Source of the DNA: Desulfohalovibrio reitneri
Lineage (GTDB): Bacteria > Desulfobacterota > Desulfovibrionia > Desulfovibrionales > Desulfovibrionaceae
Length of the DNA: 64,000 nucleotides
Direction: 5' to 3'
Assembly (NCBI RefSeq): GCF_000711295.1
Contig: NZ_JOMJ01000003.1
Coordinates: 1,995,501-2,059,500 of the forward strand
Positions 35,734 to 45,949 of the stretch are shown in pieces. The notes beneath the pieces were generated by a model. That model did no database searches. It was not told the origin of the DNA and saw only the letters and a list, made by a program, of their open reading frames with translations. The position numbers and the translations under genes were made by a program. Within the stretch, counting starts at the first letter, position 1, and each line of letters begins with the position of its first letter.

Positions 35734-36744
35734 GTGTCCGAGGTCCTCGTCAGCCTGCAAAACGTGGTCAAGCACTTCGACATCTCCGGCTCCCTGCTGG
35801 ATCGTCTGAAGTGGAGAAACGGCCGCCTGCAATCCGTCCACACCATCGTCAAGGCGGTCAACGACGTCTCCCTGGACGTGCGCAAGGGCGAGACCCTCTC
35901 CGTGGTGGGCGAATCCGGCTGCGGCAAGTCCACCCTGGCCCGCACCGTCATGCGGTTGCACGAGCCCACCTCCGGCGAAATCCGCTTCAACGGCTCCCGC
36001 ATCGACAATCTTTCCCGCAACAGGCTGCTGCCCTTCCGCAAGCGCATGCAGATGGTCTTCCAGGACCCCTACGCCTCGCTCAACCCGCGCATGTCCCTGC
36101 GCCAGTCCCTGGAAGAACCCGTGCGCTTCCACCACCCGGGCATCAAGACCAGGGAGTTGCGCGAACGCACCGCCGAGGTCATGCGCCAGGTGGGCGTGGA
36201 CCCGGACTGGGCCGACCGCTACCCGCACGAGTTCTCCGGCGGACAGCGCCAGCGCATCTCCATCGCCCGCGCCCTGTGCGTGGACCCCGAGTTCATCGTG
36301 GCCGACGAGCCCATCGCCGCCCTCGACGTCTCCATCCAGGCCCAGATCCTCAACCTGATGATGGACCTGCAGGAACAGCGCGGCCTGACCTACTTCTTCA
36401 TCTCCCACGACCTCTCCGTGGTGGAGCACATCTCCACCCGCGTGGCCGTCATGTACCTGGGGTCGCTGTGCGAACTGGCCCCTACCGACCTGCTCTTCGA
36501 CAGCCCGCGCCACCCGTATACCAAGGCCCTGCTCTCGGCCATCCCGCGCCTGGGCCACAAGGGCTTCGAGCACATCCGCCTCAAGGGCGACGTGCCCACA
36601 CCCATCCACCTGCCCTCCGGCTGCGTCTTCCACGGACGCTGCCCCAAAGCCTTCGACCGCTGCCCACGCGAAATCCCCAAACCCCTCCACCTGGCCAACG
36701 GCACCGTCGTCGCCTGCCACGCCGTGGAAGAAGGGCGGGACTAG
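35734..36744 (+). CDS. Peptide ABC transporter ATP-binding protein (DppF/OppF type)
   Basis: 336 residues from a GTG at 35734, 2 bp after the previous stop. The in-frame ATG at 35638 lies inside the preceding gene and is not used. Walker [55 protein letters not shown]-terminal [17 protein letters not shown] motif. Forms the heterodimeric ATPase with the DppD-type protein and ends the operon. Confidence 0.94.
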   Translation: MSEVLVSLQNVVKHFDISGSLLDRLKWRNGRLQSVHTIVKAVNDVSLDVRKGETLSVVGESGCGKSTLARTVMRLHEPTSGEIRFNGSRIDNLSRNRLLPFRKRMQMVFQDPYASLNPRMSLRQSLEEPVRFHHPGIKTRELRERTAEVMRQVGVDPDWADRYPHEFSGGQRQRISIARALCVDPEFIVADEPIAALDVSIQAQILNLMMDLQEQRGLTYFFISHDLSVVEHISTRVAVMYLGSLCELAPTDLLFDSPRHPYTKALLSAIPRLGHKGFEHIRLKGDVPTPIHLPSGCVFHGRCPKAFDRCPREIPKPLHLANGTVVACHAVEEGRD

Positions 36745-36804
36745 CAAACGACGCGTGAAACCTCCTTGAGCGGGCCCGCCCCTCAAGAGTTTACATAAAG
36801 AAGA

Positions 36805-36843
36805 CGGGCGCCGCGCGAACCCCGCGCGGCGCCCGCTTTTTTT
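36805..36843 (+). terminator. Terminator of the peptide transporter operon
   Basis: Perfect 13-bp stem CGGGCGCCGCGCG / CGCGCGGCGCCCG followed by a run of T. Confidence 0.92.
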
Positions 36844-36845
36844 AT

Positions 36846-37040
36846 GGAGCGGGGGAATGGATGGTGGCTGTCGGGGGTGGAAGTTCAGGGCACCGGGAGA
36901 GGGAGGGAAAACCCTTTGCAAAGGGTTTTCCCTCCCTCTCCCGCACCCTCTCCCTCCTTTTCCGAAACGTTTTATCGCTCGCTTCGCTCGGGGGCGCTGT
37001 GCGGGTGGGGAGCGTTCGGGAGACCAAAGCCCAATTCAGC
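36846..37040 (+). repeat. Terminator-adjacent intergenic repeat, copy 3 (half A, cut by the prophage)
   Basis: Matches half A of copies 1 and 2, including a perfect long hairpin (36895-36942) and GCTCGCTTCGCTCGGG. Identity with copy 1 continues through GCCCAATTCAGC and stops sharply at 37040, where the prophage starts. Half B should be on the far side of the prophage. Confidence 0.8.
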
Positions 37041-37186
37041 TGTAAGCGGACTCGTCATTTGAGAAATCTTGTCACTTAAGTTGAGAACTGCGTTAGGTGG
37101 CGCAACTCCCAATGGCACCTCCCTTGCTACGCGCGTGCGCATGTGCGCGCGTAGGCTACTGCCATACCCCCGCCTGCTCCACTCTG
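37041..37186. other. Prophage right end with candidate transposase-binding repeats
   Basis: Non-coding. TTGAGAA occurs at 37059-37065 and again at 37081-37087, 22 bp (two helical turns) apart, each preceded by a GTCA motif (37055 and 37071). An alternating-purine-pyrimidine palindrome-rich stretch GCGCGTGCGCATGTGCGCGC lies at about 37131-37150. Such repeats near a TG end are expected for MuA-type binding sites. Confidence 0.5.
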
Positions 37187-37627
37187 TTATTGCGGTGCTA
37201 ACGGGACCATCAGTTCATCCACTCGTGCCGAATCAGTCAGCACTCCCTGATTAACCAACTGATCCAGCAGGGCGCGGGTCTTCTTCCCAGCCTCCGTGCT
37301 GGCATCGAGGTTGACGACGCGCACTGTCCAGATGACCGATAGGATGCGGCTCACACCTTTGGCCCGTGTGGTCGGATTGCCGCTGCCGTCTTCCTCGACA
37401 GCATACCGACGGGCCAGAGCTACTTCATCGTCGGTGAAGCGGTCCTGAAAGTCGCTGGGGTCGATAGCGTACACTGGCTCCGGCGCGGGCACCGCCCAGG
37501 TTCCATCTGGCTGCGCCACGTACTCCGGGCCGGGGCGGGGGCCGTCCATCTCCACCGCGCCGGGAGGCCGGGTGAGCGCATACTGCTCCAAGGATTCGCC
37601 GGGAACTGCATAAATTCGCTTTGCCAT
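37187..37627 (-). CDS. Phage tail-fibre-associated protein, hypothetical
   Basis: 146 residues, last gene of the late operon. MAKRIYAVPGESLEQYALTR opens the protein; the middle is Pro-rich (GPRPGPEYVAQPDGTWAVPA PEP), and the C-terminal half is helical. Position right after the receptor-binding protein suggests a tail-fibre assembly or tip role. The ATG at 37627 shares a base with the previous stop (TGATG), with GGAGGG upstream. No named family recognised. Confidence 0.65.
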   Translation of the reverse strand: MAKRIYAVPGESLEQYALTRPPGAVEMDGPRPGPEYVAQPDGTWAVPAPEPVYAIDPSDFQDRFTDDEVALARRYAVEEDGSGNPTTRAKGVSRILSVIWTVRVVNLDASTEAGKKTRALLDQLVNQGVLTDSARVDELMVPLAPQ

Positions 37628-39582
37628 CAGAACGCCCTCCATACTTTGATGCGGCACGGGGCCGAGAGGGCTTTGCCCGCATTCAGGAACGGGCTGCCGT
37701 CGTTCGTGGGAGAGCTGCACAGCGCATCGTCGCCGGTCTGCACGACGATGTTGCCCGCGTAGGGCTGACCCAACATGCCGCGACACCCGTGAACGGTGTT
37801 GGTGAACCCGTTGTGGCCCCACTCGTCGCCCTCGGGCTTGATTTGCGCCACCGCGTGAATGGGCATACCGTGGCCGAAGGGGTTCTCTTCCTCGTGACGC
37901 TGATTAGTGCCAATGTTCGCCCCGCCGTTGACCGCGCGCACGGCGAAGGTTCCCGGCGCGTAGCTGTACGTCCCGGTGATGTTGCCCGAGGAATCAACAT
38001 CGCAGTAGCCCCCGTACACGCGGGGCACCACCACGTCTGCGGAATCCCGCATCTCCATGCGGACGAGGTCGAAGAAGTCCCCCGAGCCGAGGATTTCCAT
38101 CTCGCCGATGTTCAGGACAGAGCCGCCGTTGAGGGCGGTGACGTTGATGCGGACGCACCGCCATTGGCCGGGGGTGGCGAGAGAGAACCGCTTCACCTCC
38201 TGGCCGGTCCACGTCACGCCGGTTTGCGCGTCAAGCTCCGTCCAGGTGGCCCCGTCATCGCTTCCCTCGAAGGTCCAGGTGTTCGGCATGGAGCCTGCCT
38301 TGCTGGCGGCGGGGCATTGCAGGGTGTAGCCGTCCACGCGGCGGGCCTCGGGGAAAGCCGCCTGGAGCCAGCCGGTGGACACGCCGTCCTGCGTCACCCA
38401 GCGGTCCTCCTCGCCGATGGAGTCGTTAAAGGCCATGTAGGGTTCGTAGCTGCTGTCGTAGACGCTGGACGCGGACAGGGTGATGCCGTCCTGGCTGTTG
38501 GCGGACATGGTGGGAACACGGTCAACGCCAGCGCGGTGGGGGCCGTACTGGGGCCGCATGGTGGTCACGCCAGCCGTCCCATCACCGTTGATGAACACAT
38601 AGTTCCGCGTGTCGTTCGTCAAGGCACTCGCCGGTACGGTCAGCGGTGCGGTCAGCCGCAGGTATCCGTCCAGGGGGCCGTCCTGGCCGAACCCCTCGGC
38701 GAAGGACAGGGTCAGGGGAGCGGAGGCCGACGCCTGGATTTCCAGGTCGCCCGCGTTGTCGGCCAGGAAGTCGGGCAGGCCGTTCGCATCGGTCGGACAG
38801 GTGAGGATGGCTTGCCTTGGTGCCTGGGAGCGGGCCTGGGGGGCCACGACCTTCGCGCCGATGTCATTCGATTTGAGAATATTTGGGTCAGCGGCCTCGT
38901 ACTCATCATGCGTATGGCCAGGCTCGTTTCCCGGCTGCTGGCCAAACGCTACGCCCGCCAGGTCGGTGGCCACCACAGCGTCTTCCAGGCTCACCGTTGT
39001 GACGTCCGAGTTCGAGTCGTAGTTTCTGGCCGCCACGTGCGTGGTCGTGGGACCACCGGATTGCGACAGCCGCACCGACCTGCGTGGGAGGTAAATCGCG
39101 GTCTTGTCTCCACCGACCCCGAACGAGCTGGCCGACTGATAGGTCACGGCATCGGCCTCACCCATCCACCAGGATCCTGCCGGGGCATCACCTTTCAGTG
39201 TCCCATCCAGGTTGGTGGATACGTCCAACCGGGCCGCCAGGGTGGATGCCAGTCCGCGAGCGGACTCGACTTCGCTCTTGAGGGCCTGAAACACGAGGGA
39301 CAGGGCGGTCGCATCCACCCACCCCGCCTCGCCTTGCTCAGTGTCGCCGGTGTAGCGGTACACCGCATGCCCTCGATCAGTGCGGACACAGACCTGGCCC
39401 TGAACCGGGGAGCCGGGGAACTGAGTGCCTGCGCTGGCGGAGCGATTGGTGTCGATCGAGTCCGCCAGGGAGTCCAGCTCTACCTCCAGGCCATCCAGGA
39501 ACTGCTGAAATTGAACGTCCCACCCGGTATCGGCGGCCGTCAGGTCGTACAGAACCTTGAGAAAGTCCCTTGTTACGCTCAT
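37627..39582 (-). CDS. Phage tail tip/fibre protein with a discoidin (F5/8 C-like) domain
   Basis: 651 residues. The N-terminal about 130 residues are helical and probably join the tail tip. The middle holds a beta-rich stalk. A domain at roughly 390-520 (SSYEPYMAFNDSIGEEDRWV, TGWLQAAFPEARRVDGYTL, TWTFEGSDDGATWTELDAQTG, EMEIL) reads as an F5/8 type C/discoidin fold, a sugar-binding module. This is the likely receptor-binding protein. ATGA overlap with the upstream gene. Confidence 0.72.
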   Translation of the reverse strand: MSVTRDFLKVLYDLTAADTGWDVQFQQFLDGLEVELDSLADSIDTNRSASAGTQFPGSPVQGQVCVRTDRGHAVYRYTGDTEQGEAGWVDATALSLVFQALKSEVESARGLASTLAARLDVSTNLDGTLKGDAPAGSWWMGEADAVTYQSASSFGVGGDKTAIYLPRRSVRLSQSGGPTTTHVAARNYDSNSDVTTVSLEDAVVATDLAGVAFGQQPGNEPGHTHDEYEAADPNILKSNDIGAKVVAPQARSQAPRQAILTCPTDANGLPDFLADNAGDLEIQASASAPLTLSFAEGFGQDGPLDGYLRLTAPLTVPASALTNDTRNYVFINGDGTAGVTTMRPQYGPHRAGVDRVPTMSANSQDGITLSASSVYDSSYEPYMAFNDSIGEEDRWVTQDGVSTGWLQAAFPEARRVDGYTLQCPAASKAGSMPNTWTFEGSDDGATWTELDAQTGVTWTGQEVKRFSLATPGQWRCVRINVTALNGGSVLNIGEMEILGSGDFFDLVRMEMRDSADVVVPRVYGGYCDVDSSGNITGTYSYAPGTFAVRAVNGGANIGTNQRHEEENPFGHGMPIHAVAQIKPEGDEWGHNGFTNTVHGCRGMLGQPYAGNIVVQTGDDALCSSPTNDGSPFLNAGKALSAPCRIKVWRAF

Positions 39583-40415
39583 ATGCTCTCCTCGAATGTG
39601 AGCTTCACGTTGCCGACCCCCGGTGCTTCGCCCTTGAACGTGACCCCACCAGGCACAGATCCGTACAGGGTCGTGTACGCACGTCGCTGCGGGTTTTTGG
39701 TCAGCAATTGCAGCACGGATTCCCGGCGGTTGCCCGCCATCCGTTGCAGCTTTTGCAGATTATTGAAGTAATCCCCCTCAGGGAGACGACGCAGGTCAAA
39801 TTTCACCTGGTAGTACTGCGGCCGCACATCCCTCCATGCATGACCATCATCGGCTCGGGATACCTCCGTAGGGTCCACCAGCTCCATCTCCAGCTTCACA
39901 TCCACACCACACCGAGGACTCCAATGCCTGGCCAGGATGAGGCGCCCCAAGCTTGGCGGAGTCCCACCGTTTCGCAGCTCCACTTCCACATATCGGGCCG
40001 AAATCGCTTTGCCCAGCAGGCGCATAGTGGTCACGCGGGGGAAATCCGCCAAATCGTCCTGGGCCGGATAGCCACCCCAGCCGACCTGTCCCCAGTCACC
40101 CTGGCCCCACCCCAACAGCCCCTCCCAGGCAGGCCAGATCTCCTCGTAGTCGGGAGTGGTCCACGTATCGTCAGGGTAGCGCCGCAGTACCACCTCGGCC
40201 GGGGGAACCAGGTTGTGCTCCACCAGCGCCAGGGCACTCAGGGGGACGGGGCTGCCGTAGTCCACTCTGATCCATGCCGGATCCGACGTGCTCTTCCACA
40301 CCTGGAGCCGGTCAGGGGTCTGCGCGTTGACCACCGGCCAGGCCGCATCCTCGGTCGATGCGGTGAGCGTGGCGGTGTCCAGCCGTTCGTCGTTGAAGAC
40401 AAAGACGCAACTCAT
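39579..40415 (-). CDS. Phage tail protein, hypothetical (tail tip module)
   Basis: 278 residues. The N-terminal part is beta-rich with YGSPVPLSALALVEHNLVP, reminiscent of a galactose-binding-like fold; the C-terminal half is mixed (LRRLPEGDYFNNLQKLQRMAG). The ATG at 40415 overlaps the previous stop (ATGA) and is preferred over the GTG at 40421. It lies between two tail-tip genes; specific function not recognised. Confidence 0.65.
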   Translation of the reverse strand: MSCVFVFNDERLDTATLTASTEDAAWPVVNAQTPDRLQVWKSTSDPAWIRVDYGSPVPLSALALVEHNLVPPAEVVLRRYPDDTWTTPDYEEIWPAWEGLLGWGQGDWGQVGWGGYPAQDDLADFPRVTTMRLLGKAISARYVEVELRNGGTPPSLGRLILARHWSPRCGVDVKLEMELVDPTEVSRADDGHAWRDVRPQYYQVKFDLRRLPEGDYFNNLQKLQRMAGNRRESVLQLLTKNPQRRAYTTLYGSVPGGVTFKGEAPGVGNVKLTFEESI

Positions 40416-41536
40416 CCCCACAGCTCCAGCGTTACGCGCGACCGTTGCAGATCCTCATTCAGCCCAGTGACCCGCATGAGCTTGGACCCGGCACCAGGGA
40501 AATCGACCTCCAGGCAGTCGTGGAGATTCAGCGCCAGCGACTTCACCTTCGTGGTCACACGCACTTTGCTCCGCTCGACCCCGTAGAGGGTCCACAGACG
40601 ATCCACGACCGCCTGGGCGTCGGTCTCGTTCACAAGTTGCGAACTCAACGGCCCCTTTGAGGACGCAATAGGATTGACGTCCCTGATTGCCTGATCCTCG
40701 TGGGACAAGGCCGTGGTGCCGCTGGGGGGCGATGAAATATACGACAGTTCGATCCGCCACCGCGCGGCCTGACGCTCGCTGGTCCACGACCCGCGCAGTC
40801 GGTTGCGTGCGGTGATATGCCCCCGCACGGAGTTGGCCGCATCCGCCGGGGGGTGCATTGTTCCGACGACGAACCGTCCCTGGCGGTCCATGGTGTACCA
40901 GCAGCCCAGAGGTGCCAGCAGACGGTCCAGGATCGACCCCATCGACTCGTTGCCGGAGGTGATGAGATATGCGGACCACGGATTCTCAGCCGCCCACGCG
41001 TCCCAGGCATCCTGGTCGATGTCGGTAATCTCCGCCGCGGACAACGCGCCGCTGACCAGATTTGCCAGCGTATCTTGCCCGTTATGCTCCGGATGGTGCC
41101 GCTCCCACAGGTCGGCCTGGGTGTCCACCACCTGTATTGTAATGGCCCGCTGGGTCTGGCGGATCCCACGGACACGACCACTGAACACTGGCAGAAACTC
41201 ATCCACGTGGACTTCCGGCCAGCCCAACTTGATTGTCAGCGGGCGGCCGACCCAAGCCCACTCGTCCAGATCGGCCTCCATGCCCGGCGCGGCCAGGACC
41301 ACATCGCCGTAAGTCAACTGCGACCGTCCATACGAAGTTTCCTGGAGCGACCGCCGCACAGAAGGCACCCCCGTGATACGGGGCGGATAATAATGATTCG
41401 TTCGATTCGGTTGTATGCCCATGGACGCGGCGCGCCAGGTTGTTGGTTCGGTTCCGTCCGGGCGAACCAGCTCCACTTCCACGGTGTAGATCTTGGCCGA
41501 GCTGGTTGAACTCAGCAGGGTGGATGCGGTGGGCAT
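40412..41536 (-). CDS. Phage tail protein after the tape measure (baseplate hub-like), hypothetical
   Basis: 374 residues. Beta-rich N-terminus (IYTVEVELVRPDGTEPTTWR), then SRVRGIRQTQRAITIQVVD-type hub features and DSGNESMGSILDRLLAPLG. Sits directly downstream of the tape measure, sharing a base with its stop (TAATG-type overlap), where siphophages keep distal-tail or hub proteins. Family not named with certainty. Confidence 0.62.
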   Translation of the reverse strand: MPTASTLLSSTSSAKIYTVEVELVRPDGTEPTTWRAASMGIQPNRTNHYYPPRITGVPSVRRSLQETSYGRSQLTYGDVVLAAPGMEADLDEWAWVGRPLTIKLGWPEVHVDEFLPVFSGRVRGIRQTQRAITIQVVDTQADLWERHHPEHNGQDTLANLVSGALSAAEITDIDQDAWDAWAAENPWSAYLITSGNESMGSILDRLLAPLGCWYTMDRQGRFVVGTMHPPADAANSVRGHITARNRLRGSWTSERQAARWRIELSYISSPPSGTTALSHEDQAIRDVNPIASSKGPLSSQLVNETDAQAVVDRLWTLYGVERSKVRVTTKVKSLALNLHDCLEVDFPGAGSKLMRVTGLNEDLQRSRVTLELWG

Positions 41537-44500
41537 CAGTTCACACCCCCGGAGGATATGACCACGCGCCCGGCCCCGGCGGCGTCACTGATGTGGGGCA
41601 GCATGGCCTCGAACACCTCGCGGCTATCCAGATGCAGGTGGATGTGCGTCCGTTTCTCTCCTCCATCCCCCTCGCTGGCCCGGGAGAGCGCGTTGACGAA
41701 TGCTTGTTCCAGACTGGCCACGGAGAACGCCTGACCGGGTTGGGTGGAGCGCAGCTGATCCGGCACACGCATCTCCAGCAGGCTGTCAAGGAAGTCGATG
41801 CCCGCGGAGGAGACAACGTACTCGCGCCGATGGACAGCGCCAGCAACCTCGTTCAGTGGCCCCCATCCGGTCCATCCACCCTCACGCCAGCCAGGAGTGG
41901 ACGGCTCACCCAGGCCTCCTCCACCATATCCTCCCACGCCTGGGGCGTAATCGCCGTACCCCCCGATCATCTCATGGGCCTCGCGGCCGCCCATGCTGGT
42001 GGCACTGGTGCCGCCGTCAATCCCAAGGTCGCGGCCACTGCCGCCTCCCTGCCGCAGTTGGCCGTTCTGGAACGACACGTTTGACCAATCGGAAATATCA
42101 ACCATGCGGCCGTCGCCGCTATAGAACGTATTGCCGTGGACGAACCCGCCAACCTGCTGCGCGGCTGCCGCCCTGGTCTCATTGCTGTAGAAGCCGGTAT
42201 CGGCCATCACCGCCTCGGCCAACGCCTGCTGCACCGCTGCGGGCGCTGAGCTGAACACGGCCTGGGCGAAATCCAGCCCGTAGATGCCGCTGGCCATGCG
42301 CATCTGCTCGGCGGTCGGGCCGGTCTGGCGGCCAAGGGATTCCCCCAGAATGGCGGCCAGCTCCGAGAAGGAGTACACTTGATGAGGCAGCGCCGGATGG
42401 TCAGGCGCCACGTACCCTATCTCCAGCCCATCGCATAATTCAATACCAGGCATCGACGTGGACAGGGATTGGTACGCCTGTCGCCCAGCCAGGCCGCCGA
42501 ATTGGTCCTCAAGGGCATCGCGGAACGTCTCGTGACTGCGCAGGCCCATCCAGTCGGCCACCTGCGACATGGCGTATGCGGTCAGTGGAGTGGCGGCGGC
42601 CGCCAGAATGCCAGCCCCCCCGATACCCAGCAGGGAGGCCAGGGCGGTGTTGGCGATCCGGGCGGGCATGGCGTATTCCTCCACGCCCAGCCCGAAGGCG
42701 GCCAAGTCCCCCGCCCAACCTGCCAGCCCGCTGAACATGGAACTGGCGAAGCCGGTCAGCGCGGCATCCTTGGCCACTTCGTTTATGCGGTCCTGGGGGA
42801 TGGCGACATCCAGATCTTGGAGCTGTTCGCCCAGGGTCTGTACCCGGGAGTAGTTATTCCAGGCAGCCAGGCCGCCACCAAACAGGCCAGACCAAAAATG
42901 ACCGAACTCCACGCCGCGCTTGCGCCCCATTTGTTCGCCGACCCATGAGGGGTCCCCTCCGCTGAGAGAAAGCCCGAACGCGGAATCCATGGCGTAGTCG
43001 CTGAACTGCCCTTGGCTGATGGGGTTCACGCGCGATCCCACTTGGACAGCACCCACGACGTTGTCGAAGAACCCCGAGCTTGACGTGCCATCGCCGCCCA
43101 CGGCCTGGCGCACCGCCTCGGCCTGCTGGGCGGGGATGACCATCTCGTCTTTCTGGAGCTTGGCCACCACCTCGTCCTGTCGGATTGCCGCAGTACCGGT
43201 GTGGAACGACAAAAGCCCGTCCAGCAGCCCGGAGCCCCAGCTCATGAGCTGGCTGCCAGCCCACTCCGCGGCCATGGCGGTCGCGTACTCGGACATGGAC
43301 CGCAGCATGGAATCAAGGATTTGGTTCGTGTACTCCTCCATGCTGCGGAACTCGCCTTTCCACCAGTCAAAGAGCACATTGCTGCCCGTCCGTTGCAGGG
43401 CTTGCCCGTTATCGCGCAGCAGGTCCTCGGTGTGATCGTAGTACCGCCGCCAGTGCTCCAAGCGGCGAGTCTGCTCGTCTTTCCAGATGTCGGACTCCGA
43501 CGCTGCGGTGTTGGCCGCATATCCCAGCCACGAATCCGCCTGCTGCGCCTTGCGCCGATATTCGTCGCGGCGCTGGTGTTCTTCCTCCTTGATGCGGTCC
43601 CGCTCGATCTCCCACGCCTCTTGGGCGTGCCAGATGCGTAGGGCGGTCTCGTCTTCCACGTGGCCCTTGAGGGCCTTGTGCTCGCGATCCAGCTCCTGCT
43701 TGAGTTTCTGCGCCTTATACGCCGGAGACACCTCGGCCCTGAGCTTTTCACGTCGCCGCGTTGCTCTCGCGGCCGCCTCGGCGGCTCCATTGATGGCGGC
43801 GCGATCAATCTCCGCCAGCCATTGAGACTGGTCATCATAGACGCCGTGGATCATCTCCCATGCGTCACGGTGGGTTTCCACCCGGCCCAGGATCATCTTC
43901 TGCTCTTCGGAAATGTGGGCGGCTTTCTTCCTGGCCAACTCGGCCAGCGCTTCAGTCTCCCAGGCATTCACCAGGCGGATGGTCTCTTTGTCGCCTTCGG
44001 CTGCCTCGCGCTTCTCCGCGGCGGTCTGGCGCAGGCTCCATTGCTGGAACTCATGGGAATCGAGCGTGGCCTGCTTGTATTCCCGCAAGGCGTCCTTCCG
44101 CCTGGCCAAGACGTCATCTTCGACCTTCTTGGCTTTATCCTCGTACTGCGCCAGCCACGCCAGCGCCTCGTCCCTTCCCGCAGCCGGATCACCTTTGGTG
44201 CGGGACAAATCCACCACGCCTTCGTATTGGTCCGCCTTGGCCAACTCCTTTTTCAGCTTGAGTTGGCGCTCCAGCTGCTCGATCTGCTCCCGCTTCTCGT
44301 CTGCGTAGATCACGCCACTGCGCCTGCGACGCAGCCGATCGATCTGCTCGCGCAGCCCTTCGATGGATTCGCTCTGTTCGCGTATCTCGTCCGGGTCGGC
44401 GAAACCATGCAGTGCGGTCCACCAGCTGGCCTTGCCCTCGGCCGCCAATTTGGAAAGCTCGATCATGTCGGTCAGCGCGCCGGACGCGCCGACAATCAAC

Positions 44501-45945
44501 CCCAGCGCAAGCCTGCCCTTGACCCCGCCCACCAACGCGCCGACGATGCCGAGTTCCTGGATGACCGACGGCAGGGCGTCCCACCCCCGCAAGGTGAAGT
44601 CGAACACGTCGCCCACGTGGCCGCCAAACTGGGCGAAGTCCGTGGCCAGGCCGGCTATATCCCCGGCGAAATCGCGCAGGTCTCCGCTGTGTTCATCCAA
44701 CCAGGACGCGAACTCCTTGCTGGTGCGGACGACGGCTGGAGCCAGTTCGCGGCCCATTGTGGCGGCCACCGTGTCGATGACATTGCCCGCCATCGTCATC
44801 TGGGCCGTAAACGATTTGGAGGCGGCCAGGGCCTCTTCGTCCAGGGCGGTGCCCTTTTCCACCTGCTCGTTGGCCAGCGCCAGCGCTCTGGCCAGCTTAT
44901 CCGAGCCCAGCGCCAACGCGGGCAACACCTGGAGAACTTCTTGCCCTTTCAGCCCGAATTGCTCCAGGGAGGCGGCCACGTCTCCACCGCGCGCCTTGAC
45001 CTGACGCAGCCCCTCCAGGAACATCTGCAACACTGAGACAGAATTCTCTCCGAACGCCTTCCGCAGCTGTTCCCCTGTTCTGCCGGTCAGTTCCTCTAGG
45101 GCGTGTAGCGCATCGCCGCCCTGGCGCAGGGCCTGATCCAGCGTCCGCATGGTCCTGCCGACCGCCGACCCGCCCAATTCCGCCTCCACGCCCATGGCCT
45201 TGAGCGTCGCCCCCAGTGCAGCGGACTCGTGGCTGGCCACGTTGTAGACGGAGCTGGACTGGGCGACGCGCAGGGCATTCTTGGCGATCTGTGACTCGGT
45301 GGCCTCCATGGAGTTGCCCAACGATACGATGACCGCACCCAGCTCATCCACACCGTCCGCAGCCTCGCGCGAGACGGACAGCAATCTGGCCAGCTGCATT
45401 GCTGCCGCTTCACCGGCCATGTCCGTGGCCAGTTCCAGCTTGGCCACAGTATCCGTGAACTCCAATATGTTGGCCGCGCCCTCCACACCGAGCTGGCCAG
45501 CCGCCTGGGCAATGGCCAGCAGTTGCGCCTTGGAGGTAGGGAGGGTCTTGGAGAGGTCCAATATATCTCGGCCCAAGTCATCCAGCGACTTGCCCGTGAT
45601 GCCGGTGGTCTTGGATACGCCGATCAGGCCGGAGTCCAACTCCGCGAACGACGTCACCAGTCGGCTGACGCCGTACCCGGCAGCCCCGGCGGTCATCAAT
45701 GTGCCTACGCTGGTCAGCCTGGAGTAGAGGGTGCCCAGACCGGCCGCGCCGCGCCGGGCGTAGTTCTCGACCCGGCCCAGCTCCATGGCCCCGCGCCGGG
45801 CTCCGCCCCCCATGTCGTCGAGGCCGCGACCGGCTCGGCGGGCCTCTCCCTCCAGGCCGCCAAGCTCGCCGCGGAGGTTGCGCACGACCTCACGTGCGCG
45901 GTCCCCCTCGACGCGGATCTCGATGTACGCCGTGTTGCCAGGCAT
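41536..45945 (-). CDS. Phage tail tape measure protein
   Basis: 1469 residues, by far the longest prophage gene, as expected because its length sets tail length. The N-terminal 350 residues carry the TP901-type tape-measure core (LDSGLIGVSKTTGITGKSLD; LTGRTGEQLRKAFGENSVSVL). A hydrophobic part follows around 450-490, a long charged coiled coil (about 540-860), then small hydrophobic segments and a Gly-rich C-terminus. Preceded by the frameshifting tail chaperone pair, the arrangement conserved in long-tailed phages. Confidence 0.92.
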   Translation of the reverse strand: MPGNTAYIEIRVEGDRAREVVRNLRGELGGLEGEARRAGRGLDDMGGGARRGAMELGRVENYARRGAAGLGTLYSRLTSVGTLMTAGAAGYGVSRLVTSFAELDSGLIGVSKTTGITGKSLDDLGRDILDLSKTLPTSKAQLLAIAQAAGQLGVEGAANILEFTDTVAKLELATDMAGEAAAMQLARLLSVSREAADGVDELGAVIVSLGNSMEATESQIAKNALRVAQSSSVYNVASHESAALGATLKAMGVEAELGGSAVGRTMRTLDQALRQGGDALHALEELTGRTGEQLRKAFGENSVSVLQMFLEGLRQVKARGGDVAASLEQFGLKGQEVLQVLPALALGSDKLARALALANEQVEKGTALDEEALAASKSFTAQMTMAGNVIDTVAATMGRELAPAVVRTSKEFASWLDEHSGDLRDFAGDIAGLATDFAQFGGHVGDVFDFTLRGWDALPSVIQELGIVGALVGGVKGRLALGLIVGASGALTDMIELSKLAAEGKASWWTALHGFADPDEIREQSESIEGLREQIDRLRRRRSGVIYADEKREQIEQLERQLKLKKELAKADQYEGVVDLSRTKGDPAAGRDEALAWLAQYEDKAKKVEDDVLARRKDALREYKQATLDSHEFQQWSLRQTAAEKREAAEGDKETIRLVNAWETEALAELARKKAAHISEEQKMILGRVETHRDAWEMIHGVYDDQSQWLAEIDRAAINGAAEAAARATRRREKLRAEVSPAYKAQKLKQELDREHKALKGHVEDETALRIWHAQEAWEIERDRIKEEEHQRRDEYRRKAQQADSWLGYAANTAASESDIWKDEQTRRLEHWRRYYDHTEDLLRDNGQALQRTGSNVLFDWWKGEFRSMEEYTNQILDSMLRSMSEYATAMAAEWAGSQLMSWGSGLLDGLLSFHTGTAAIRQDEVVAKLQKDEMVIPAQQAEAVRQAVGGDGTSSSGFFDNVVGAVQVGSRVNPISQGQFSDYAMDSAFGLSLSGGDPSWVGEQMGRKRGVEFGHFWSGLFGGGLAAWNNYSRVQTLGEQLQDLDVAIPQDRINEVAKDAALTGFASSMFSGLAGWAGDLAAFGLGVEEYAMPARIANTALASLLGIGGAGILAAAATPLTAYAMSQVADWMGLRSHETFRDALEDQFGGLAGRQAYQSLSTSMPGIELCDGLEIGYVAPDHPALPHQVYSFSELAAILGESLGRQTGPTAEQMRMASGIYGLDFAQAVFSSAPAAVQQALAEAVMADTGFYSNETRAAAAQQVGGFVHGNTFYSGDGRMVDISDWSNVSFQNGQLRQGGGSGRDLGIDGGTSATSMGGREAHEMIGGYGDYAPGVGGYGGGGLGEPSTPGWREGGWTGWGPLNEVAGAVHRREYVVSSAGIDFLDSLLEMRVPDQLRSTQPGQAFSVASLEQAFVNALSRASEGDGGEKRTHIHLHLDSREVFEAMLPHISDAAGAGRVVISSGGVN

Positions 45946-45949
45946 TAGA

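Noticed and set aside
41700-45000. Plus-strand open frames of 130-460 codons opposite the tape measure
   Set aside because: Shadows of the tape measure gene with no ribosome sites and no recognisable domains.
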